A stretch of 64,000 nt of DNA from Ruminococcus sp. FC2018 (GCF_000621805.1 NZ_JHXH01000004.1:62001-126000); one strand, 5' to 3'. Counted from the stretch's first letter, positions 53,489 to 61,036 are shown. The notes: generated by a model not told the origin, from the sequence alone. A program made the numbers and translations.

Positions 53489-54097
53489 TCAATCCATTGC
53501 GTTTTTGATAGCCTCATAAAGCTCGTCATAAGTCTCATACGCAGGGATATCGGGGTTTTCTGCCTTGATGTTGTCAGGGCTCTTGAAAAGGAAGCCTGCT
53601 TTGCTTGCCTTTATCATGCCAAGGTCGTTGTGGCTGTCGCCGGATGCGATAGTCTCAAAGCCTATGGACTGCAAAGCCTTGACAGTGGTGTACTTGGACT
53701 TCTCCACTCTCATCTTGTAACCTGTTATATCCCCGTTTTCAGCTACCTCAAGGGTGTTGCAGAATATAGTGGGCATACCCAGCTTTTTCATCAAAGGCTT
53801 TGCAAACTGTGTGAATGTATCGCTTATGATGATGACCTGTGAAAGATCTCTGAGCTTATCCAGAAACTCCTTTGCGCCCGGCATAGGATCTATTTTAGCA
53901 ATAGTTTCCTGGATCTCTTTAAGTCCCAGACCGTGCTCTTTGAGTATGGCAAGTCGGTACTTCATCAGCTTGTCGTAATCAGGCTCATCACGGGTGGTCT
54001 TTCTCAGCTCCGGGATACCGCTTGCCTCAGCAAAGGCTATCCATATCTCGGGAACCAGCACTCCTTCAAGATCCAGACAGGTGATATACATTGACAT
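53489..54097 (-). CDS. thrH: ThrH-type phosphoserine phosphatase/homoserine phosphotransferase
   Basis: A 202-residue HAD-family enzyme. The N-terminal catalytic motif reads CLDLEGVLVPEIW, the hallmark of ThrH in place of DxDGT. IISDTFTQFAKPL is motif II and ASGDSHNDLGMIKAS motif IV. ThrH dephosphorylates phosphoserine and can transfer the phosphate to homoserine, linking serine and threonine synthesis. GGAGG lies 8 bases before the first ATG. It is monocistronic. Confidence 0.93.
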   Translation of the reverse strand: MSMYITCLDLEGVLVPEIWIAFAEASGIPELRKTTRDEPDYDKLMKYRLAILKEHGLGLKEIQETIAKIDPMPGAKEFLDKLRDLSQVIIISDTFTQFAKPLMKKLGMPTIFCNTLEVAENGDITGYKMRVEKSKYTTVKALQSIGFETIASGDSHNDLGMIKASKAGFLFKSPDNIKAENPDIPAYETYDELYEAIKNAMD

Positions 54098-54150
54098 TTT
54101 ACATTCCTCCCATTAGAAGATATACGGAAATCACATTCCTTACATCAATG

Positions 54151-54179
54151 ATTATACCACACTGTGGCCACACATTCAA
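54151..54179 (-). promoter_or_regulatory. Promoter of thrH
   Basis: On the minus strand: TTGAAT, 17 bp, TATAAT. Confidence 0.75.
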
Positions 54180-54193
54180 GGATATTTTGTGAA

Positions 54194-55555
54194 TTATTGA
54201 ACGCTTGGGTCACACATTGTACCCATAAATACAGGCAGTCCTGTTTCGGTGTCCATTATTGCATATGCAAAAGGTCTGTCCAGATAAACTCTTTTAGTCT
54301 CTGTCTCTTCCAAAGCACATTTGGCATCCATTGTAACAACTGTTGCAGCCGCAGCCTTGGTCCCCTTTGCGTCCAGCTCGATATGTGTTTTGTGCAGCAC
54401 TGAGCCTATATAAAGGGACTTGTCCCCGGTCATATTGGAGAAATCCGCATTCATTGTAAAGGCTTCCTCCATGCCCATATCACTGAGTGCCTTATTGAGA
54501 GTAATATCATAGTCATACTTGAACTGCGGTGTCCTTGTAATCACCTCATATCTGCCTGTTCTGCTCTTGTAAAGCTTTGCAAAGCTATCCGCAGTAAGAG
54601 ATGATACATATTCGGATATGCTTGTGCCCTCGTTCGGGAGAATTGCCATAAAAGCATACTTTCCGCCGCTGTAAGTTTTTACAAAGCCCGTTTCGTGCTC
54701 TCCGCTAACAAAGCTTTTCTCCGTTGAACAAAGCATTGTGCAGTCTATCTTTTTACCACTTGCATTGGTAAAGCTGCTGTTTTCCTCTATCTGGTCGTCC
54801 TCGTACGGAACTGCCCACTTTGCATCAAAAGCTATACAGTTTACAAGCACAGCTCTTGCGTCTGCGTCCAGTTTTTCCAGTATCTTTGGGATCATCTTGT
54901 CGGTCTTTTCGTTTACCCAGCTGTTGATATTTTCAACTGTGCCCTCATCAAAGGGTGCTTTGAACATTTCCGCATTGAATTGCTCCTTACAGGTCCTTGC
55001 GAAGCTCTCCGACAGTGTCAGCCCCTTCATATCCTTCAGCCATATGGAATTTGCAATGTTCAGCTTTGAATTCTCGGTGTTATTATTATGTGCATCTGAA
55101 ATGAGCAGGTGCATATTCTTGTTGAAATCCTCCATGCTCACGCCCTTGCACAAAACCTCCTGCATCTGCTTCAGCGTGTTTTCATTTGCACCGTTTGCTG
55201 TCATGCCAAGAGCAAAGGCTACCGACTCGGGAGATACCAGTGTATTCTTCCCCTGCTCCAGATCCTGTCTTACAGACTGCTTGAAAAGCTCCACGGAAAA
55301 GCTGTTCATGCCCTGGGCAAACTCATTTGTTATCTCCTCGTTTTTCGATGCAGGGGCAAAGGAATAGTTTGCCGTCGGCTGTAAAGCATTTCCGCCGACT
55401 GTTACAGCAGGCGGTTCTGGCTCACTTGGCTGTGGCCGGGTAACTATTGAAGGTGTGGGAGCTGCGGTCAGCTGTGATGAAGCCTGCTCGCTGCAGGAAC
55501 ACATACCCATTACCATTGTTATTGCTATAACTGCGCTTATTATCTTTTTAAACAT
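54194..55555 (-). CDS. Serpin-family protease inhibitor, lipoprotein
   Basis: A 453-residue serpin. A lipoprotein signal peptide (lipobox MGMCS) and a Pro/Ser/Thr linker to about residue 60 place it on the cell surface. Serpin landmarks are NTLVSPESVAFALGMTANGA, NSIWLKD, LVNCIAFDAKWAVPY and the C-terminal DRPFAYAIMDTETGLPVFMG. The reactive-loop hinge is GTKAAAATVV, with the small residues expected of an inhibitory serpin. By counting from the hinge the P1-P1' bond may be Lys-Cys, which would target a trypsin-like protease, but the loop is a few residues longer than in antitrypsin. Two hairpin strands in its leader can cover the ribosome site. Confidence 0.93.
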   Translation of the reverse strand: MFKKIISAVIAITMVMGMCSCSEQASSQLTAAPTPSIVTRPQPSEPEPPAVTVGGNALQPTANYSFAPASKNEEITNEFAQGMNSFSVELFKQSVRQDLEQGKNTLVSPESVAFALGMTANGANENTLKQMQEVLCKGVSMEDFNKNMHLLISDAHNNNTENSKLNIANSIWLKDMKGLTLSESFARTCKEQFNAEMFKAPFDEGTVENINSWVNEKTDKMIPKILEKLDADARAVLVNCIAFDAKWAVPYEDDQIEENSSFTNASGKKIDCTMLCSTEKSFVSGEHETGFVKTYSGGKYAFMAILPNEGTSISEYVSSLTADSFAKLYKSRTGRYEVITRTPQFKYDYDITLNKALSDMGMEEAFTMNADFSNMTGDKSLYIGSVLHKTHIELDAKGTKAAAATVVTMDAKCALEETETKRVYLDRPFAYAIMDTETGLPVFMGTMCDPSVQ

Positions 55556-55562
55556 AAAAACA

Positions 55563-55617
55563 CTCCTTATTCGTTATCTGCTTGCTTAACGTTTACAACA
55601 GATATACGAACAAGGAG
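55563..55617 (-). promoter_or_regulatory. Hairpin covering the serpin ribosome site (attenuator-like)
   Basis: In the minus-strand transcript CTCCTTGTTCGT (55606-55617) can pair with ACGAATAAGGAG (55563-55574), which contains the AAGGAG site of the serpin gene. Twelve pairs form (one G-U), with a 31-nt loop, followed by TGTTTTTATG. It may hide the ribosome site or act as a terminator of the upstream FkbM transcript. Confidence 0.5.
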
Positions 55618-55679
55618 CGTGTTTTTTATTGTGACGTTTTACACAAAGTTAAAGATTTATTTTTGTGAAAGCTGACATT

Positions 55680-56753
55680 TTACCGTGGCACGCAGTAAAG
55701 ATTGGTCTCCCAGCACGGGTAATATCTTGACTGGCGCAAATAGAATCTGTAATCGCTGTTTATTTTGTTTATCATCAGAGGCAGAAGAAAATAGTCATAG
55801 GGCTTGTGATAAAGTGCAGCGCATATCTTAGGGGAATATTTCCTGATGGTTTTTATGCTGCCGGCAAGTGCCTCATAATCCGCCCCCTCAACGTCGTATT
55901 TCACATAGGTACAACCGTTTTGCGCAATGCTGTCCAGAGTCAGCGTATCTACAAGTTCACCTTTCTCGGAAACCTTAGCCTGCCTTCCGGCTCCTGCTGA
56001 AAAAAGCAGCTGTGTCTGCACATTCCACGCAGCAGCGTTGTAAAGGGTGATGTTCGGATATTTTCCGGTGTTTTGCACGCACTTTTTAAAGTTGCGTCTG
56101 TTGGGCTCCACTCCTGTTATGCTCTTATATTGTCCGTTGGTGCGGGCAACAAAGCTTTCTATGGTGTCCCCACGGTAAGCCCCCAGGTCGAAATACATCT
56201 CCCGGCTCCCCAGCTGCAAAAGGCTCTGTGCCTCCTGCTCGTCGCAAAAGCACTCACGCAGATACCTCCCCTGTCCTGTTATCTTGAATGCGGTGATGCA
56301 CTCAAATGTCCTGCGGGAAAAATCGTCCTCCAGCAGCGAGTATGCCCTTTGCGCCTTTGAGTACAGGTCAAGAAATCTCTGCCTGCAAAAATATCCCTTA
56401 TCTGTCACGGATATTTCCGGGATAACAAGCTCGTATCTGTCCTCAATGCTCTCTATGCGCCTCATTATCTCATCAAGGCTGCTGCCGAAGCCCAGCACCA
56501 CCAGCTTGTCCCGGGAGTCCTGCATAACATCGCTGAATTTCTCCACCCTGTACCCGCAGAAGCTCTGTCCTCTTACAAAATCATCGCTGGCAAAGATCCC
56601 TTTGCAGCTTATTCCCATACGCCTGAAAAGCCCCAGCAGCTTTTCGCTCCCGTTTCCCATTCCGTAGATGTATATGGGTTTGTCCGTGCGCTCAAGCCGC
56701 CCCCAGCAATCCTCAAGACTCTCAAAAGAATTCCTGTCAAGTCCGTTCAACAT
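55680..56753 (-). CDS. FkbM-family methyltransferase with N-terminal Rossmann-like domain
   Basis: A 357-residue protein. The N-terminal part (to about 110) looks like a nucleotide-binding fold (YIYGMGNGSEKLLGLFRRMG). The C-terminal part is an FkbM methyltransferase: YFDLGAYRGDTIESF is the SAM loop, VEPNRRNFKKC follows, and VKYDVEGADYEALAGS is the FkbM signature. Such two-part proteins are common near surface glycan loci in Clostridia and probably methylate a sugar; the substrate is unknown. GGAGG precedes the ATG. The serpin gene follows 125 bp later on the same strand. Confidence 0.85.
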   Translation of the reverse strand: MLNGLDRNSFESLEDCWGRLERTDKPIYIYGMGNGSEKLLGLFRRMGISCKGIFASDDFVRGQSFCGYRVEKFSDVMQDSRDKLVVLGFGSSLDEIMRRIESIEDRYELVIPEISVTDKGYFCRQRFLDLYSKAQRAYSLLEDDFSRRTFECITAFKITGQGRYLRECFCDEQEAQSLLQLGSREMYFDLGAYRGDTIESFVARTNGQYKSITGVEPNRRNFKKCVQNTGKYPNITLYNAAAWNVQTQLLFSAGAGRQAKVSEKGELVDTLTLDSIAQNGCTYVKYDVEGADYEALAGSIKTIRKYSPKICAALYHKPYDYFLLPLMINKINSDYRFYLRQSRYYPCWETNLYCVPR

Positions 56754-56768
56754 CTTTACCTCCGAAAA

Positions 56769-56794
56769 AAGGCGGAAAACTCAATTTCCGCCTT
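56769..56794 (-). terminator. Terminator between the PH-like gene and the FkbM gene
   Basis: On the minus strand, stem AAGGCGGAAA / TTTCCGCCTT with a 6-nt loop, then TTTTCGG. Confidence 0.75.
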
Positions 56795-56804
56795 AAAGTC
56801 AATA

Positions 56805-57233
56805 TCAATAATAATAACCGTCTGAATCAATGTCACCTTCGATGAAAGCATCGTCCGAATGATCGCCAAAGGAACCTCCAACCATATCTCTGCCTCTTAC
56901 ACGGTACTTGTCACGGTTGATATTGATGTATTTATCCAGCTGCTCAAGAACCTCCCTTGGCTTCTTCACAGACTTTACTATTTTTATAGGTGTATCTACA
57001 TCACGCACGTGCATCTGTATAGTGCCGCACTTGAACAATCTCTGTCCCAGAGTTAGGATAAGCTTTTTATCGGTAACTCTGTAAAGCTCCAGCTCATCCT
57101 CCTGCACTCTCAGCACACCGCTGCGGGTAATAAACTTTGTTTCGGTGAGAAAATATCTTGTAAACGAAAGAGGCAAACCGAAAAGAGTGCGTTTTTTATC
57201 TGTCCAGATGTAATTGAACATATCTTTTTTCAT
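56805..57233 (-). CDS. PH-like (YdbS/bPH-type) domain protein
   Basis: A 142-residue protein with a bacterial PH-like beta-sandwich: RYFLTETKFITRSGVLRVQEDELELYRVTDKKLILTLGQRLF-type strands followed by IQMHVRDVDTPIKIVKSVKKP and a helix, REVLEQLDKYININRDKYR. The tail is acidic and Gly/Asp-rich (DDAFIEGDIDSDGYYY). No membrane segment is seen, unlike most YdbS proteins. The function is unknown. It is monocistronic with its own promoter and terminator. Confidence 0.72.
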   Translation of the reverse strand: MKKDMFNYIWTDKKRTLFGLPLSFTRYFLTETKFITRSGVLRVQEDELELYRVTDKKLILTLGQRLFKCGTIQMHVRDVDTPIKIVKSVKKPREVLEQLDKYININRDKYRVRGRDMVGGSFGDHSDDAFIEGDIDSDGYYY

Positions 57234-57298
57234 TGTCCTGACCCCCCGATAATTTTTAAACAGCTGCGCACAAAGATCTGCGCTTTTGTTACAGGTTT

Positions 57299-57327
57299 AG
57301 TTTAGCACAACAACACTGTTTTGTCAA
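57299..57327 (-). promoter_or_regulatory. Promoter of the PH-like gene
   Basis: On the minus strand: TTGACA, 17 bp, TAAACT. Confidence 0.65.
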
Positions 57328-57557
57328 GCACCGCAATATCACGCTAACGAGCTTTGGGTATGATCCAGACTTATCATGACTCAAAGCACAACTGCCTGCG
57401 ATCATCATACAAAAAGCAACCTACATTTCTCCCCTTGGGGCATTGTCGAAAAATATCGTTTTATGCGACCGGTGTTAAGTTGTTATTAATAATCGTTAAC
57501 GTTGAGATTAAATCAAGATTTAGTTTTTGATAACACAGCCAATTGGTGCGCTTATTA
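57328..57557. other. Intergenic stretch ahead of the Spo0A-like gene
   Basis: No gene is seen here. It contains a consensus Spo0A box TGTCGAA at 57444-57450 (within TTGTCGAAAAA) and an AT-rich palindromic stretch around 57480-57500 (GTTATTAATAATCGTTAAC). Both may bind regulators. Confidence 0.4.
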
Positions 57558-57566
57558 TGATATAAT
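57558..57566 (+). promoter_or_regulatory. Extended -10 promoter of the Spo0A-like gene
   Basis: TGATATAAT (TG-N-TATAAT) with no good -35 hexamer, which suggests activator dependence or extended -10 recognition. Confidence 0.5.
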
Positions 57567-57610
57567 AGCATATTGTGACAATCAAAAGTTACATGGAGGG
57601 AAATAGAAAA

Positions 57611-58336
57611 ATGAATGAAGAAAAGATCAGTATCCTTATCGGAAGGGATCACGGCAAAGCACTGCAGCTGGGGCAGGTGCTTGCCTCAAGCGGAGCGTTT
57701 ATCAGCTATACCGAGGACAGCGTTCTGCACATACTCAACGATTTTATGCGTATCAGACCCCACGCCCTTATTCTTTCAAGCCTGACAGGTAAGTACGATG
57801 AGCTTTGCGCTCTTCTCAAAAGGTCAGAACGACCGCCGTATATCGTCCTGATCTGTGAAAACCACAACACCAACGGCTGCGGCTGCGTGTACGCCGACCT
57901 TATCCTTGACCCGCAGGACAAAAACATAGTTGACAAGCTGCGTGTGCACTTGTTTGACCCATACCGGTTCCCCACAGGCAATAAAGATAAAAAGATGAAC
58001 GACGCCGTTATTGCCGATGTTCTTTTTGACCTTTGCGTCACCAAGAACTATACGGGCTACATATTTATTCTGGAAGCCATTAAAATGGCTCTTGAAACGT
58101 CTAATTTCACACGCTGCGTCTCAAAAGAGATATACCCCGCTATCGCTGCCCGATTCAATGTATCTCCCGGGAGCGTGGAGAGAAACATACGCACAGCTAT
58201 CCAGAGCGCATGGACCCGCACAGGTATGTCTGTAAAGCGGGAGTATTTCGGGACCTTTGCTCACGATGAAAGATGGCGTCCAACAAACAGCCAGTTTATC
58301 TTCATAATTGCAGACAGACTTTCCGCAAGAGCATAA
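57611..58336 (+). CDS. Spo0A-like DNA-binding regulator with degenerate receiver domain
   Basis: A 241-residue protein. The C-terminal half (about 130-241) aligns with the Spo0A DNA-binding domain. GYIFILEAIKMALE, SKEIYPAIAARFNVSPGSVERNIRTAIQSAW and RPTNSQFIFIIADRL match the Spo0A blocks, including the recognition helix and PTNSEFIAM. The N-terminal half has receiver-like length and strands, but the acceptor region reads HALILSSLTGK, so the phosphorylatable aspartate is missing. It may act without phosphorylation, or be tuned by another ligand. GGAGGG precedes the ATG. It is not clear that this organism sporulates. Confidence 0.82.
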   Translation: MNEEKISILIGRDHGKALQLGQVLASSGAFISYTEDSVLHILNDFMRIRPHALILSSLTGKYDELCALLKRSERPPYIVLICENHNTNGCGCVYADLILDPQDKNIVDKLRVHLFDPYRFPTGNKDKKMNDAVIADVLFDLCVTKNYTGYIFILEAIKMALETSNFTRCVSKEIYPAIAARFNVSPGSVERNIRTAIQSAWTRTGMSVKREYFGTFAHDERWRPTNSQFIFIIADRLSARA

Positions 58337-58349
58337 TATAAATCAAAAA

Positions 58350-58380
58350 GGAGCCGGATAAAACCGACTCCATATTTTTT
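58350..58380 (+). terminator. Terminator of the Spo0A-like gene
   Basis: Stem GGAGCCGG / CCGACTCC (one mismatch) with a 6-nt loop, then ATATTTTTT. Confidence 0.8.
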
Positions 58381-58501
58381 CGGCAGTCTGCTCCCCGCAC
58401 CGCCTGTTCGGGCTGTTCTGCGGACAAGCCGATAACTGCGCCTTGCCACCCGAAGCGCTGCAAGGCATAACTGCCGCTATGCTATACTATGCGCTCAGCG
58501 G
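58381..58501. other. GC-rich multi-hairpin intergenic region
   Basis: A closing stem CGGCAGT (58381-58387) / ACTGCCG (58470-58476) encloses GGCT/AGCC and CCTTGC/GCAAGG hairpins; CCGCT/AGCGG (58474-58478 and 58497-58501) forms a further overlapping hairpin. It lies between a terminator and the next promoter. No ORF of note and no known RNA family was recognised. Confidence 0.4.
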
Positions 58502-58521
58502 ATGCGTGGTGCCTCGGGGTA

Positions 58522-58550
58522 TTGACTAAGCTGCAAAAAAGTGGTATTAT
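58522..58550 (+). promoter_or_regulatory. Promoter of the CAP-domain lipoprotein gene
   Basis: TTGACT (58522-58527), 17 bp, TATTAT (58545-58550). Confidence 0.65.
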
Positions 58551-58573
58551 TTACATGATAAGGGGTGGTCTTC

Positions 58574-59602
58574 ATGACAAAGAAAATAATTAGTGCATTA
58601 CTCGGACTCACTGTGCTGTTTATGACAGGGTGCAGTGGGGACAGCGTGGACGATACAAGTAAGACCGAGAACAGTTTGGCAACCGATACTACAACTACTG
58701 TGGTGACTGAAAGCAATAAAGACTGGACACCCGATCTGATAGCTTCTGCTCCTGCGGATACATCTAAAAAAGAGGAAAAGAACACGACAAAGACCGAGGA
58801 CAAAAACAGCAAAGGTGATAACCAGACAGACGCAACCACAACGACCGCTAAGGCGCAGGCAGATACCACCACAAAGCAAGCTGCGGCTACCATCAAGTCA
58901 ACTGTAAAAGCTACTACGAAGACCACTACAAAAGCACAAGCCACTAATTACATCGGTAAGTGCCACGCTTGCGGAAGTGGTGTAACATCAAGCAATTGCG
59001 TAAAACTCGGTGATGGTACATTTTATTGCAATGCTTGCAAAAATGCTCACAAATGCTATAACTGTGGAAAGGTATGCAGCTCCTCAAATGGAATAGAAGC
59101 TTGGACACCTTGGGGAACTATATATCAATGCTACTCCTGCCGTCCTGACCTCAAACCAGAACCTTTGCCTAAAGATATAAAGGGGACAGATGCAGAAGCG
59201 AGAACAGAAGCACAGATAGTTGTAGACCTTACGAACAAGCTTCGTGCTTCGTATGGATTTGGCTCACTTAAAACGGATAGCAGACTTACAGCGGCAGCTA
59301 TGGCGAGAGCAAAAGAGCTGGCAACATTGTATAGTCATACAAGACCGAACGGTAACAGCGGGGGGACTATTTCGCTCGAATATAATAGAAACGCTTGTCC
59401 AAATGGGGAGAATATACAGATGCAATGTTCTACAGGCTATGAAGAAGGCAAAGATATTTACCAAGCGTGGGAAAACAGTCCTGGACATAAAGCTACAATG
59501 TTGGATAAAAGCAGCACATATATCGGAGTCGGGATATATTATGTATATAAAAACGGAAGTAAGTACACCTATTCCGTGCAACTCTTTTTAAACGGCATTT
59601 AA
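58574..59602 (+). CDS. CAP (SCP-like) domain lipoprotein with LIM-like zinc-knuckle region
   Basis: A 342-residue lipoprotein: signal peptide with lipobox FMTGCSG, then a linker of about 100 residues rich in Thr, Lys and Asp. A double cysteine module (about 130-195) has CHACGSGV, YCNACKNAHKCYNCGKVC and YQCYSC; its spacing recalls LIM/zinc-ribbon knuckles. The C-terminal CAP domain (about 215-342) has TRPNGNSGG, CPNGENIQM and YQAWENSPGHKATML. CAP domains bind or cleave peptides or lipids; here the role is unknown. The ATG at 58574 follows AAGGGGTGG; an ATG-less extension of three codons is rejected. Confidence 0.85.
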   Translation: MTKKIISALLGLTVLFMTGCSGDSVDDTSKTENSLATDTTTTVVTESNKDWTPDLIASAPADTSKKEEKNTTKTEDKNSKGDNQTDATTTTAKAQADTTTKQAAATIKSTVKATTKTTTKAQATNYIGKCHACGSGVTSSNCVKLGDGTFYCNACKNAHKCYNCGKVCSSSNGIEAWTPWGTIYQCYSCRPDLKPEPLPKDIKGTDAEARTEAQIVVDLTNKLRASYGFGSLKTDSRLTAAAMARAKELATLYSHTRPNGNSGGTISLEYNRNACPNGENIQMQCSTGYEEGKDIYQAWENSPGHKATMLDKSSTYIGVGIYYVYKNGSKYTYSVQLFLNGI

Positions 59603-59610
59603 ACCAAAAA

Positions 59611-59642
59611 AGGACTCGAAAAATTTACGGGTCCTTTTTTTG
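59611..59642 (+). terminator. Terminator of the CAP-domain gene
   Basis: Stem AGGACTCG / CGGGTCCT with a 9-nt loop, then seven or eight T. Confidence 0.9.
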
Positions 59643-59702
59643 TTCTCTCGGAATATTGCTATGTTCACTTTATGTTTTCAATATAACATACATAGCGCAA
59701 AA

Positions 59703-59730
59703 AAAGCGAGGCTCATAAGAACCTCGCTTT
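59703..59730 (-). terminator. Terminator of a short minus-strand unit
   Basis: On the minus strand, stem AAAGCGAGG / CCTCGCTTT with a 10-nt loop, then further T. It implies a transcript from 59751-59990. Confidence 0.75.
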
Positions 59731-59750
59731 AACACATACCGTGTGGTACG

Positions 59751-59954
59751 CTAAAAAATAACCGCCTTGCCGTCGCACAGTTGATAAAACCCGCTCTCGC
59801 AGGTGGGTACCAGCCCAATGACTTCTCGCTCCCAGCGTCCGTACATACACGGCACAAAGTCGGCGTATGCCGGGAGGTCTGCAATCCGTTTCTCGGAGAC
59901 CCGGTTCCCTTTTATTTGTGTGTTGGATTTATAATGACCGTGCTTAACGCACAA
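59751..59954 (-). CDS. Possible small protein of 67 residues, unknown
   Basis: An uninterrupted minus-strand frame with four cysteines (CVKHGHYK, FVPCMYGRWE, VPTCESGFYQLC) and balanced composition, followed by a good terminator (59703-59730). The start is unclear: the TTG at 59954 has no ribosome site. A possible extended -10 element, TGGTATTAT, lies about 35 bases upstream. It could be a short gene with an unusual start, the remnant of one, or a small RNA. I do not recognise the product. Confidence 0.35.
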   Translation of the reverse strand: MCVKHGHYKSNTQIKGNRVSEKRIADLPAYADFVPCMYGRWEREVIGLVPTCESGFYQLCDGKAVIF

Positions 59955-60059
59955 GGCAGAAATCTTATTTACTGTTATTATAATACCACATTTTCGTCAA
60001 TTATTCAAGTATGATTTTATACAAATTATTGTACGAATATTTGTACAATAAACCGGTCA

Positions 60060-60401
60060 TCAGCTGAAATGCTTATCGTCTGCGCCCTGAGTCTCTTCCT
60101 CGTCGTCAAAGTCAAACATCTCCTCGATGCGCTTCATGAATATGTCGCCGATGCGCTCATACTCCTCCTCGTCATCTATGGACGCAAGGATCTCATCGTT
60201 GTTTTCATCAAACTCAGATCTTAAAATGACCACCTCTCCTGAGTCATCAAGCATATTCTCAAGGTCATCCTCATCATAATATGGAGTCAGCGCATAGTAT
60301 TTCTCGCCCTCATACTCCATTACATCAAGAAGCTCGAAGCTCTGCTTGTTTCCCTGCTCGTCCTCAAGCTCGTAAAGATCCGGTGTGTATTCTTCATTCA
60401 T
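60060..60401 (-). CDS. DUF1292 (YrzB-like) protein
   Basis: A 113-residue acidic protein of the DUF1292 family (YrzB of Bacillus). The body, LYELEDEQGNKQSFELLDVMEYEGEKYYALTPY and onward, is the family's small beta domain, with long Asp/Glu runs after it. These proteins usually follow ruvX in Firmicutes; here the gene stands alone. The function is unknown. The promoter is 160 bp upstream and its spacer is an 18-bp palindrome; the leader is unusually G-rich. Confidence 0.85.
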   Translation of the reverse strand: MNEEYTPDLYELEDEQGNKQSFELLDVMEYEGEKYYALTPYYDEDDLENMLDDSGEVVILRSEFDENNDEILASIDDEEEYERIGDIFMKRIEEMFDFDDEEETQGADDKHFS

Positions 60402-60559
60402 GTCCGCCTTCAGCCCCCGCCTTTGCGGAAGCCTCCCCCTTTCCGATATAAATGATCCGCCCCCCGAGCCTGTCCCGCCCGGTCAGAAACTACCCTAATA
60501 TACAGCAAAACGGCTAAACAAAAAGGCTATCAAGCCAACTTGCCCGCCGCAACTATATC
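60402..60559 (-). promoter_or_regulatory. G-rich 5' leader of the DUF1292 gene
   Basis: About 150 nt between promoter and start. In the transcript sense it holds several G runs (GGGCGGG, GGGGGG, GGGGG, GGGGG). They could form a G-quadruplex or strong hairpins (GGAGGCTTCC, GGCGGGGGC). GAAGGCGG just before the ATG is the ribosome site. Confidence 0.4.
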
Positions 60560-60588
60560 ATTATACTACATCTTATATAAGATGTCAA
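60560..60588 (-). promoter_or_regulatory. Promoter of the DUF1292 gene with an operator-like palindrome
   Basis: On the minus strand: TTGACA, 17 bp, TATAAT. The perfect 18-bp palindrome ACATCTTATATAAGATGT (60568-60585) fills the spacer and touches the -35 box, a classic repressor position. Confidence 0.75.
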
Positions 60589-60647
60589 GGGTTTGTTTGT
60601 AAAAGTAATATTAAATATAATTTTTTAGAAAATGTTGAAAAAAACTA

Positions 60648-60676
60648 TTGACAAGTAACAAAAAGTGTGCTATATT
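60648..60676 (+). promoter_or_regulatory. Promoter of the large gene-free transcription unit
   Basis: TTGACA (60648-60653), 17 bp, TATATT (60671-60676). The next stable ORF on this strand is beyond the terminator at 62041. Confidence 0.8.
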
Positions 60677-60979
60677 ATGTACAAGAAATCAAAGACCGAA
60701 CAACTCACTTGGAGGTGAGGCTGAACACAGGCGGAAAGAGCGGTGCACCGGCGCAGGCGCACACAGCGTTCGCAGGTGGTTTTGTATAGTAGGCAGATGG
60801 CTGCATACATCCGACCGATGTTTCTGTAGCGAAGCCGAAGACAGACGGTTTGAGATTACTTTGATCGTGAACTATACCGGGTTGAAGTGAACACGCTGCG
60901 AGCTCTTGATGTTATCGGGAGTTATGGATACAGCGAGGAACTCCGTGAAGTTTAATCAGACACGAAAGGAGCGAGTCCC

Positions 60980-61036
60980 ATGGGCGCACTGGATATTAAG
61001 AGTGGTAGCCATAGGCTCGGCGGTTTAGGTAATTAA
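60980..61036 (+). CDS. Possible 18-residue peptide inside the large RNA
   Basis: ATG at 60980, 9 bases after GAAAGGAG, gives MGALDIKSGSHRLGGLGN and a stop. It has the best start context of the short frames in this RNA, but may be part of the repeated RNA motif rather than a gene. Confidence 0.3.
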   Translation: MGALDIKSGSHRLGGLGN

